Source: Sipunculus nudus (Eukaryota > Annelida > Sipuncula > Golfingiida > Sipunculidae). Taken from it: a stretch of DNA of 64,000 nucleotides. Each line of letters begins with the position of its first letter. The stretch's first letter is position 1. Positions 1 through 11,300 of this stretch are shown one piece after another. The translations under genes and the position numbers were made by a program. Under the pieces are notes generated by a model. That model did no database searches. It was not told the DNA's origin and saw nothing but the letters and a program-made list of their open reading frames with translations. Where the stretch lies: contig CM049317.1 of assembly GCA_026874595.1 (NCBI GenBank), positions 43,738,401-43,802,400 of the forward strand. Direction: 5' to 3'.

Positions 1-3000
1 AGTTCCATTATTGACCACCAGATGGCGTACATGACAAGGTTATATTTTACTATTACTTTACGGTAATCAACGGCTATAAGCAACGTTCTCGTCCCGGGCT
101 CTAGAATAAAATGTTGTGTCAAAGTTGAACTGTGTTTCTGGTGTTCTGGGCTTATTCTGCAATAAGGAACACAACAGTTTCAGTTCGATTGCTATAAAAT
201 TGTGGACAGGAGAGTACTGGCAAATAAACACACACACCATGACACACAAACAGACATCCGCAACTAAACAACATGCTTGCCGAAATACAGGTATACGCAA
301 CTGACCAACATGCTTGCCGAAATCGAAGTTTCCGGCATGCAATGACCGCCGACGCCAATTTGAAAAACAGAAAAAAAGTATCCCTGGAACCATATGAGCT
401 AGAAGGATGAGCGAGGTGTCATTACAAACTGTCTATCAAAATTAAATTCATAACAGGTTTTTTAAACGTTCACTTGGCGGTAGTCATACAATTCTTCAAA
501 TTATTTTCATAGTAGATGGCTTCTATATGCTATCGCTATATATATTATAGTGTCATCACTCCAGCAATGATGATGTCGTACCATTATTGTTTATCGTGAA
601 AAAACTCATAATTCTTAGACCCTATATGTGCTTCACGTTTTTTTTATTTTCACCAAAACATATTTCTTTGTTTGATTTTTAAATAGAATAATTTGCCATT
701 CTTTGCAGACTTTCTTTTATAGGGGAAGGGATTTTCTGGAGAATTCTAGCAAAAGTGATCTTTATAGCATAGAGTGAACCACATGGATATAAATCCTTGC
801 CCGAAACTCAGGGTTACAATATGCGACATTCAGTCCTTACCAGCTTCTTACAGAACTTTTTTTCTTGTAGAACCGTGGATTTTCCAGGGGTGCATCTAGT
901 ATACAATACTGGCGACTTCTTAAGGTAAAAAAGGATTCCAGGATCTAATGTTCACTTGTGATATATGACAATTCTAGAAGGAAGAATGCTTCCATTTCAC
1001 ACCATATGACAGTACTCGTGGGAAATCTTATAAAAATAAAAACGTCAAGACAGTCCTGTAGCCAGCTCATATCAAGATTAGCATATACATGTGTGTTAAG
1101 TCTGGTAAAACGGTCGTCAACAGATATCCTGAGTCGTCTATTCTCTAGACAAATCAGTCTAACCACTTTACTTATGTGGAACACCAACTTTAGAATAAAT
1201 TATTACAGGAAATTTGTTTGAATTACGAAAAGGGTCTTAGATGATCATGTAAAAAGTCCAATAGAGGGGATTTAATAAACTAAATACACTCTATATTTAA
1301 GTCTTGAATTTCTTGAAAGTCGAATTTACCAAGTATTGACACACACATTGCTCTATATGAATTAGCTTCACCATCTCATATGTGTACGGCCATACATCTG
1401 CAAGATTCCTTTTTAATGTTATTTATTTTATTGGTATGTACAAACATAATGCTGAGCATTGTCCATTGCTTAGATGGTGGCGTTTGGTAGACTTCAGAGG
1501 TGGAGGAATCCGGAGAACTCTGAGAAATCCACCGACCCATGAGGAGCCACTTCATGCAACCTATTCTCATAGCCGCACCAGGATTAAACCTGGAAGTGTT
1601 GCCAGTGAATATTTATTCATTGTATATATATAACTATTTTCTGATATATTAACATTGCACATTGATAAATACCAATAGGCCTACATCTTATTTAGTCCTC
1701 TAGATGGCATTTTCTAATTATTCCCATCCAATTGTATTTGATGATATTTGTTTTTGGCATTATTATCCTCCTTCCTATTGGTACGTTTCTGCCGATTTTT
1801 TATCCGGTTTCATTGGTACCTATTCAGGATGTATCTTACTGTGAGCCAATTACTTTGACCAGTTTCAGTGCTCTTGACCAATTTTTCAAGGTCATAGGGC
1901 TCAACAAGTTTATTTTTCATATTTTCAGTGTCGATTTTCTTCTAATTTATTAGCATAACAAAAACATGGACACAAAACAATAAATAAATTAGTTCCGAAC
2001 ATTTCAATGGCATTTTATAAATTCTCTGAGACGAAAAATTTACAAGACAGGTGACACAGCACTTTACAGTTGGACTGCGTATCCACATGAACCAATTGAC
2101 CTTGAAAGTTGAAACTTTAACAGATATGAGCCATTTACAACATAAGAGTGCAGTGGTAAGTTCAGTAGCGATATCTTTAATAGTTTTTATTACAAAAACG
2201 TGACGTCACCATTTTCACCACATGCATCAAAACTCACGAAGAAACAAATCAATATTATTTTACATAACTATAGATATAACTAAAATATTTCATCATGCAA
2301 ACAATTAGGTCAATAGATCCAAAGGTCAAGAACACATTAGAGTTCAAATGTCAAATTATAGATGGTCATTTCTAATAAGCTGGTAAAGACATCAAGTTTA
2401 TCCAATGATTGTCGATTCACAAGGACACTCCCCTTTGATTACTATTATCAGTTACTTATTAGCACCGGCACCCTTAAGGATACGTCACTTCCGGTAATGT
2501 GCGATTGGCAAGCATCTTATCCTAAGATTGTCTTTTAGATTAGAAGTGCAGTGCGACCTTTGGTTTAAATATCATCTTCACTTTAAAAAATATGCAAATT
2601 GCGAAAACGTGACGTCACCGTCAATGAAAACTGAAGAAGGAACGACCAAATTTCATTTTGGTTTTACAGAACTATAGTTCTTTCCAAAATATTAAGGAAA
2701 TAAAAAAAATTTGTGACGATGGCAAAACTCAACAGTGGAAAAACTTTAGTATGTAAATTACAGGAAGACTAGTTAGTTATTTAATATAACATAACATTTA
2801 GGATTTAAAGCAATTAAACCAACTGGACTTCTAAAATATTTAATTTTTAAATACATATTGTAAAGTAAACGGTCTTCACCGAAGTCAGAGCATAACCTGT
2901 CACATTTACCCATATCGGTGACCATTGGCTGCTTCTCTGCATTAAAAAAAAACTCGTGTAGAACTTCAAAGGTATAAAATATTATGTATCCAGCTTTTTC

Positions 3001-3927
3001 TGTCCGATTACTCTGTGGTTAATTATTTCCTTTTTCTGGAAATTTTGGTATATAATATACAAATACTTTTGGATGCTGCAAATTCCTTAATTCATATTGC
3101 ATCAACTTCAGTTAAAGATTTGAAAGACATATAGTTTTCTGACGTTGAGATATCTGTCAACTTTAAAGATTAATTTTCCTATTAAGAGTTTGGCGATTCA
3201 ACTCATGATAACTTGCACCATGTATCTCTCGATCCAACGATATACGTTATATTTCACATTTAATTTTTGGTTCTGGTATCGAGCTATTGAGGAGCATTAA
3301 TATGTTTACATGCTTCCGCTGAAATCGGAATGTTTTTTTTGTAAGTTCTAAAAGTATAGTGATTTTTTAGGTGAACTATAGTTGTGCCATATTTACATCA
3401 TTATTTGTGAGAAATAATTGATAAAAAGTCTTTCAAAATCTGTTACCCTAATCAACCGATTGTTTTTTTATCGGAATTTTTAATATTTTCTGTCAACAAG
3501 ATTCGAAATAAGAACACCGAAACACTAATATTTTAAGACCAAAGTAGAAAGACTGAGTGGCATGGGCAGTGTAATTTTTGTCTTCACTGTTAAATATCCG
3601 ATGCGGTCTTGATGTTTATTGAATTTTCTAAGGTCATAAGATTTAAAAACAATAACCCAACCTAATTATAATTTCCAAAGGGCTATAGCTCACGGGTAAG
3701 CTAAATCCTGGCCAGGAGCGAAACAGCAGATAATATAATAACTCTACAAAGGTCTAATTCGAATAAGAGGACGGGAGAGTATCATCACATAAAATTTAAA
3801 AAAATATATTTAGATATTGTTATATACATATTACAGGTGATATTCTATCCGAATAATAAGCAACAGTTTTTTAACTTGAATTCACAGCTTTATATATAGA
3901 TAGGCGATTTCAGAATAATAACACAAA

Positions 3928-3930
<3 letters not shown>
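1..3930. other. No gene recognised; AT-rich non-coding sequence
   Basis: No supported exon or known element. Small items: CAACATGCTTGCCGAAAT repeated about 40 bp apart (near 270 and 308), and two diverged copies of a stretch of about 130 bp around 2155-2290 and 2530-2680, each with the palindrome GTGACGTCAC. The open frames here are short, overlap on both strands and show no protein motif. Confidence 0.5.
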
Positions 3931-3982
<52 letters not shown>

Positions 3983-3983
3983 A
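3931..3983. repeat. TA microsatellite
   Basis: (TA)n of about 53 bp with a single interruption near 3969. Confidence 0.9.
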
Positions 3984-4309
3984 ATTTGTCATCTGTCAAA
4001 AGTCAACCCTCATTAAAACACTAGTGGTGAACACAAATCATAGACCACATCAGCTACATTAACCGACTGCAGGAACTCTTAGCAATATAGGCCGACTATG
4101 ACAAACACAGACTTAGGTTTACAGGTATGTCGGGTGTGACGGTAAAAATAGTGGAATTATATTTTCCATAAATACACAAAGCATATTGTTCAAAACGTTG
4201 TATATCAAAGAAATATATCATGCAGGTGTCAAAAAATTATATGCTACCCTAAAAAATAAAAACATAAAAATATACTTTTCTATTTAATGCAGAACTCATT
4301 TGTAGATTT

Positions 4310-5050
4310 AAATAAAAAATAGGACAAATGCAGCATATGAGTTTAATTGATGCAATTCCAGCAAGTTTAAAAGTATGCTCAGAAAGTGAAAAAGACATTA
4401 TCAATCCATGTAAACCGAATATAGAAATTTTAATGAATACTATGAAAAAACCTCACGAAAAGTTTACAAAGATTTAATAATGAATGTCTGCACAGAACCC
4501 TCTAAAGCAATTGATAAATGGAATAGAGACATGCAATGCGATTGCAAAGACCTGATATATGAAGCCTTTAACAATATAAAAAGCATAACAATCAGAAATT
4601 TTAGAATATTTCAGTTTAAACTAATTCATAGAACCATAGCTCTCAACCCTCTGTTATTTACTATAGGGAAAGCAACCAGTAAACTTTGCAAAAAAGGGAA
4701 AGAAACGACTATGCATCTATTTTACAACTGTAACTATAAACACAAAACATTTTTACTCAAATGAAAAACTGGCTGATTAGCCAAAAATTTTTCTTTTTTT
4801 CAGAAAACTGCTTCAGTAAAACAACTATTATCTTCAACAACGCAAATGATTCTCTGTTAGATACACTTATCTTACTAGTTAAAAGATATATATGTGTGTA
4901 AATGCGAAAATATTATGCCAAACTTCTCCAGTTATAAACTATATCTGGAACAGATATACACCATTGAAAGAAACATTGCCCACAGAAATGGAACTAAATC
5001 TGTACACTCTAAGAAGTGGAGCCGACTTATGTCATAAAAATATTTTTGTT
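4310..5050 (+). pseudogene. 3' remnant of a LINE reverse-transcriptase ORF
   Basis: Broken frames together show 'IRNFRIFQFKLIHRTIALN', then 'LCKKGKETTMHLFYNC', then 'PVINYIWNRY'. The order 'R..FQ.K..HR', 'LC..C..ET..H.F..C' is the usual C-terminal part of non-LTR retrotransposon ORF2 proteins, just after the RT domain. The second cysteine of the motif is Gly here. Stops and a shift near 4764 break it. Family (L1-like or Jockey-like) cannot be set from this part. Confidence 0.5.
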
Positions 5051-5136
5051 TATACAATTTGTCATTGTGATATATCCATGGGTTCCCCGTCGCACCCAGT
5101 ACTCGCCGTCCTTTCGGAGTTTCACTAAGTCATATA

Positions 5137-5161
5137 TGTGTGTGTGTGTGTGCGCGCGCGC
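5137..5161. repeat. (TG)n(CG)n simple repeat
   Basis: Alternating purine-pyrimidine tract, TG repeats passing into CG repeats, a classic Z-DNA-prone sequence. Confidence 0.85.
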
Positions 5162-5339
5162 ATTAAATTGCCATTGCTATCAGTAGCGAATCCTTGGGAT
5201 ATTATAGCATCAATATCTCGCATTAAATATTTTCCCAATTTTCCTGATTCATTTTCATTTTTCATATTTCTTTTTATCAATTATAGCATTTTTTTTATTT
5301 TATAGTTATCTGCATTTTATTACTTTTAAATTCATTAGT

Positions 5340-5505
5340 TGAGGATGAGGATATTTATAAACAGCTGCAGAACAACTGCAGAGCACCAGGGCCTGTCTGG
5401 GGTCGACCGTGGAAATTCTCATGATTCCTAATGTGATACCGGTACTCGAACTCGCGATCTGTGCTCTTAGGAGTCTTTTGTGCTGTCTAGACCACGGATC
5501 CCGGT
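5340..5505 (-). mobile_element. tRNA-derived SINE-like element
   Basis: On the minus strand, GATCCGTGGTCTAGACAGC (box A-like) is followed about 40 nt later by GCGAGTTCGAGTACC (box B GTTCGA core). The spacing is that of a tRNA gene. The tail runs through CAGGCCCTGGTGCTCTGC to GTTTATAAATATCCTCATCC. The tRNA cloverleaf is imperfect, so this is a SINE head rather than a tRNA gene. Confidence 0.45.
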
Positions 5506-5967
5506 AAAATGCAAAGTTTAACATAAGAATTCAACAAGTCAGTTATTTTTACTCCAGGCCTTATTTTTAAAAGATAATATTTTGCATTTATATTTATAAA
5601 TGTAAATGTGCCTTTGCGCCATTGATTTTAAAATTTAAAAACGATTGAAATTTATATCCTAATTTTGAAGAAATATGAATATTAAATATTGAACCTCTCT
5701 ACAGTTAGATTACTCAACGCAAAGACATAAGAGAACAGATTTATAGGAACAGAAAATCCTCATATATTTTTGTGAAAATTGCCTCAAAATTCCACTTAAC
5801 ATTGCATATTCAAAAATTGTCCCAATATGGGAGGGAGATACCACCTATCCTCCTCCCATACCCTCCCCATGTACTTTAATTTACTTAATAAAACCTTGGT
5901 TCATATAATTGAAAATAAAAAAGAATCTATATTTTTTTACACTATAATATATATAACGTACAGTAAA

Positions 5968-5998
<31 letters not shown>

Positions 5999-6198
5999 TA
6001 TACATACATTCATATACACACATATATATAAAACTAAGTTTTCATAATACCAATAAATATTAGCCCCCGCCCCCTCCCCTTCTCAAATTTCTGGATTCGC
6101 CGCTGAACATGGCCCCCTCCCCTCCATCAAACCTGGCTACGCCCCTAAAAACTGTTATAATGATCTCCTGATTCTCAAAAAAATCAACAAACCACATT
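5506..6198. other. 3' flank of the lectin receptor gene, mostly unassigned
   Basis: Holds an (AAT)n repeat at 5968-5998 and a G-rich (minus strand) stretch at 6064-6150 with GGGGCGTAGCCAGG, a phrase common in short interspersed repeats and related to copies at 26707 and 52150. It probably includes the 3' UTR of the receptor. Confidence 0.45.
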
Positions 6199-6925
6199 TC
6201 ATAACATCCTAAGTCCTATTTGCTTGATGACGTCTGGACTGTAGGTGTTACGTGGGACCAGGTACTGGTCTCCTGTCTCAGCCTCGATCCCGCGTGCTTG
6301 AGCTTCATCTGGCGCCAAAAGAGGCGAGGGCGGTGGCGGGAAGTCAGTGTCACTGCAGTGGTCCTTCCCTGACTGGCCTTCAGCACTGGTATTCAAGTAC
6401 AGGTCCTCATGTTTATATTTCTGAAGTCTGGCAGCCTCATCCTGCACACTCAGCGGTGCCTTGACTTTCTCTTTTAAAAAACTGAGCATATCTGAGGCTT
6501 CATGTTGGGTTTTCTTCGGTTCCAGGTAGCGTTGTTCAGAGCCAGAACATTGGTCAGTAGAAATCCTAGTTTGCCGGCTTGATCTTGGGACAGCTTTGTC
6601 AATTACCGAGCTTTCTGTTGCTGACACCCGTTGATCGCTGTGAATGTCAGCCTTGACGACGTTTAGTGGGGTATAATGTTTGGAGGTCGTTGATTCGGAA
6701 CATTTCGTGCCTCCTTCTTTACTATATAATTCCAGGCTCTCGTAGTTGTCCTGTGTTTTGAGTTCCTTGAGGTCACCCTTCTTCTTCGTCTTCAAGAATT
6801 TCTGCGGCCCTTGTAACTTCTTCCGGAAATGCACAGACTCCATCCTCTTTACAAGGGACGGTAGTGGAGGCAAAGGCCCGAAGGGATTCCGGAACCGATA
6901 CCGGGGTACGCTCATGATCGCTTTT
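6199..6925 (-). CDS. Lectin receptor exon 8: cytoplasmic tail and stop codon
   Basis: Acceptor GCTCACAG| at 6927-6926, phase 2, ending at TGA 6201-6199. It encodes about 241 residues of hydrophilic, probably disordered sequence. Visible short motifs: a proline run 'FGPLPPLP' near the membrane, 'PPPPSPLLAP', the tyrosine motifs YESL and YTPL (YxxΦ sorting type), and YLNT (YxN, Grb2 SH2 type). No ITAM spacing and no strict ITIM were seen. Binding partners are inferred from motifs only. The nearest poly(A)-signal variant on this strand is ATTAAA at 5880-5875, which is weak evidence. Confidence 0.75.
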
Positions 6926-7088
6926 CTGTGAGCACAGACAAAGGCTTTATTATTCAGACTTCTCAAACATATCTTCAAGGATAAAGAAAGTATGAAAACA
7001 CCGAATCATTTGCCAAATTAATATAGATTTTTTTAATGATCTTTTTACAATTGCCAGCGGAGGCTTCGAGTTTACCTAATAGGCAATA

Positions 7089-7147
<59 letters not shown>

Positions 7148-8314
7148 CCAAGAAATACCTGAGTTTTTCTCTGTTTGTTGAACAAATTGTTGCTATGACA
7201 ACCAGTAGTATGAGAGTCAGAACGGCAGCGGGTAAGAACATCAAGCGACCCGCCGCCAACTTGTAATTCCTGATCTCTGTACAATTACATGAAGTGTTCA
7301 TGTGTCTGTATGTGTGAATATATACGACTCAACAATTCAGCGCATTAAATGCATATGTTTCAGATATATCAGGTGCAAATGACTACATTTTATCAAATGC
7401 AAATGTGAAGAAAATTATTGAATGCAAATAAGAATGAACATAAAAATGCTTTTTTATATGATCTCCTTTTCGCTTCCTGGTATCAAGGTATCTAATATTA
7501 GGTGATGAATGGCTTTTGCTATGGTTTCATATGTTATTATACAGATATTGCATGATTGTTCAGAAGACCTTTCTAGTCTAACATTACAAGAGAACACTCT
7601 GGAAATACATTTGCATTTGGATAATATTTTCCTACCCACGTGCATATGAAAAGTACAGAGTTAATACAAAATCGGATATTTCAAGGGTATATTCCCCATA
7701 TATGCTAATAAGTACCTGGGGGATCAAAACACACAAAAGGTATGACGGAGTCACAGTCAACGGGGGTCCATGACACGTTAAGGCCGTCAACCACCGCGCC
7801 ACAACAGGCACCCTTATCTTCAACGACGTTGTTCCTCCATTTTGCCTTTGTGACTCGTTTTTCTGCAATAAAAAACTGACAATCACATTTATTTTAAAAT
7901 GGCTGTTATTAATAATTTTACTGGTATTATAATGGCAGAGCAATACAGTGTGTGTCTGGGGATTTATTTTTTATTTAGATAATTCTGTACGTCAATGAAT
8001 TGACATAGATACTTCTGTTGTTTGTACCATGCTGTGTCTCCACGTCATACCAACGGACACGTGTCAGATCTGTCCAGTACTCCCCCTTCCACCCTGCGTC
8101 AGCAAGAACCCTCCGTATTTGTTCTGTCTGCGACCCCTTCCAGTGGAGAAGTCGACCCCTGTGCTCCCTGCATGTTCTGTCCGCGGTAAACCAACTGCTT
8201 TGTGAGCTGATCTTGTGAAGACACGCTTTACTCGAGCCAATCTCATATTGGATGCATTCCCTACCACACAAGGCACACTCTAGAAACATATTCCACTGTT
8301 TTTTAACATACCTG

Positions 8315-8360
<46 letters not shown>

Positions 8361-11300
8361 TCATTATAAAATATTCCAAAACGTTTGAATGTAACAGTAT
8401 ATTGTAACGATCATTAGTAGCTATGTACATATTCATCTGTATTTCCGGCAAAGACAATCCGGCAACGATAATGCGGCAACGGCATGCGGTACGACTATCC
8501 TGATATTTTTCTAATCGGTTCGTGAGCGATTGTTTGCCGTTGCCTGACATAATCGTACTGCGCCACTCCAAAATAAATGACGTCATTATACTAATTTTCA
8601 CGGGCATTCCTTTCCAGCATTTTAGTTTTAAGACTACTTCATTGGATGTCCCTAAAAGCCAAAATATCGACTAAAAGGGTAAAATTAAGTAAGAACTGTT
8701 ATCTAGACACACAATGATATACTCGAAATCACTGTTAATAATCATAAAGAGTATGAATATTTCCAATATTTTCTTTTCTGTCTTGGTCTTTGATTAATAA
8801 ATTGAACACAGTAGCCCATATCCCGTTTCTTCTTAATGTTGTCGGCTTGGTTATATAAGGCAAAGGCAATATTTAGTAGGATATCGCTGCCTGGAGGTCC
8901 ATCGTGATGAATAGAACACGTGCGATTTGGCCTCCGATTACAAACTTTACCGGTACATCCAACATGCATTGTCGTCGCCGTTGCTGGATAAACGTATGAA
9001 TGTGTACATAGCTTTCAGAATATGTTCATAGCTTTGCCACAATTAAGGCAGGCGTTGCTCCTGTGGCATTTGAAACAAAAATTTTCCTAAACATTTCTCG
9101 TGTTATTACTTACGTTCAACTCGGCAAATATATGATTTTTCAGAGAAACAGCGGGATGCCTTCGTATTGTCTGTGGACTTGCCTTTCATACTCAAACTTC
9201 CACAGTTCAGAGAGGGTGTATTTTCTCGTAAAAGTGATCCACCTTTGTCGGGATTGTGAAAAAACAAGGCTGACAGGTAAATTGACTCTGCAGGTGGCGC
9301 ACTGTTCTTTACCTACTCTATACGCTGTGCATTATATAGAAACTAATTTTTCTTAAATTGAAGCCAGTTGTTAACATAATTAAAATGACGTTAAAATGAA
9401 GTTTCCGCATGTTTAATGTCAGTATTTTTTTATTTAATGTCAGTATTATTTTGTGTATGACATACGACAGCTGCACGGTTACAGCAAGTTATTGCTGATA
9501 CAGGGACAAGCCACAATTAAATTACACAGACTGGTGATTGTTCGTACCTTTGTAGAGCGACTCATCACCCCACTGCCATTCATGTAGTTCTCGTTTTCTC
9601 ATTGCTAGTCGGAGGATTGGCACCCCATATTGTTCAAACTTCTTTTTGGTCATACTCAAATCGGCCCTCAGAATTTGTCCTCTATTTTTGCAGAACTTCA
9701 GTGCAAAGTCAAGCGTGCCCTTCCCTCGATAATTTGGAACTAATTTTAATATATAAATGATTATGTAATACGTAATATAAATGTAGTTTTGATACCAAGT
9801 ATAACAGGTAAACCATCGATTTCCTCGTCTGATGAACCATATATGTATGCATAATACATTACTTACTAGCAATTACCCGTGCTACGCACGGTTTGGGGCG
9901 AGCATTTAGTTCTGAGGTCAAATAGCTTATCATAGATGAAAGTCTTGGTTTTAAAATGTTACCGACATAAGATCTCTTTGAATCTGACATTTATTATTAG
10001 TATTCTGTTTTTGAGTTGACCTTGTGTCGGATGACTTGGACGAATATGTTCCTATAGAATGGTGGAATATCTTTTGACAAACCCGGATTATATATATGAT
10101 GAAAAGCACGGCAATCCGTAATGTCCAGAGGAGATACAGAAGACCAAACAAATCGCGTTCCGCTATTAATATATAGATTCATTATATGCATGGTGTTATG
10201 CATAAAACTAAATGAAGCCAAGCGATTGGCCGGAGAATTTTCGAAGAAGTGATAAATAAAATCATTTTGCTGAACATCGCCATTTAAAGTTGCCCTCCGA
10301 TCCCTACAATCCGCCAGTAAAGGAACCTGTTATCTTGCATGAGACGTGTTCTCGATAATTGCATTCCCGTTATCAGGCACAAAAACTGAGCACTCACATG
10401 GTCGGGCAATTCCGCTGCGCAAAAGTTCGTCGTTGCATTATATTATATGGTACATATAATGGCTGTATATATTTTTAGATATCACGCACTCCCGAGGACC
10501 TTTCCTGTTTGAAAGCTAAGCCAATGTTTTCCAGTGAGACAATCACTGCATTCAGGCAGTGTGTTAAACCCACATCCCACTCCGGATACCGGACCCCAGG
10601 AAAAATTTGTAATTTTTAAACTCTCATGGTAATTTGTCCAGATATTTTAGCATAATCTTATCTGAAGACATATTTTATATCATGTTTGGTTAAAACATAA
10701 AAAATAGTCTGTTTGCAACAAAATTTGATAAAAAAAAAAACACGGACCCTGGCGCACGGACCTCACGGATTACACGGACCCCGTTTTCTCGTTGTTTTAC
10801 CATTTCTTTAGTACATACAAGTATTTCACATCACGTTTAGCCATAACACCCTTGTAACTTAATATTGTGTTTGTATCTGTATTTTTAAATTTCTGTCTCA
10901 GTTTTTTTTAATTCATAATTTTATATTTGCTATTTATTTCATTTGTGTAGCGTTTTAAAAAGTATAATAATTAAAAACATTTAAAAAATCATTATTTTGG
11001 AACCTGTAGTTGCTTGAATTGCAAGTTATCAACAATTCCTTTCGGTATTTATATTATTGCCAACTTTAAATTGCATATATTGTTATGAACGGAGCACGAA
11101 ACCTGTTGTTATGTGGAAGTGCTCTGATATATCAGTCTCAGGTCCGCTCAACTGTTAGTGCACTTCAATTAAATCCCCCCCCCCCTATTGTGTCAGCACT
11201 ATTATATTTTCATTTAAAATAACAAATATTATATTTAGTGTGTGACATGAGTGCTTATTTTCCTCTTTTAGTCATAAATAAAAATATGAGCGGTGGTTAC

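Noticed and set aside
6252-6464. Plus-strand frame opposite the receptor's cytoplasmic tail
   Set aside because: Shadow frame of the spliced minus-strand exon 8.
7072-7284. Open frames with long 'YIYIYI' runs
   Set aside because: They are translations of TA microsatellites. Only the part before the splice donor at 7158 belongs to a real exon.
10481-10620. Possible 5S rRNA or tRNA cluster in intron 1
   Set aside because: No internal control region or cloverleaf could be matched.
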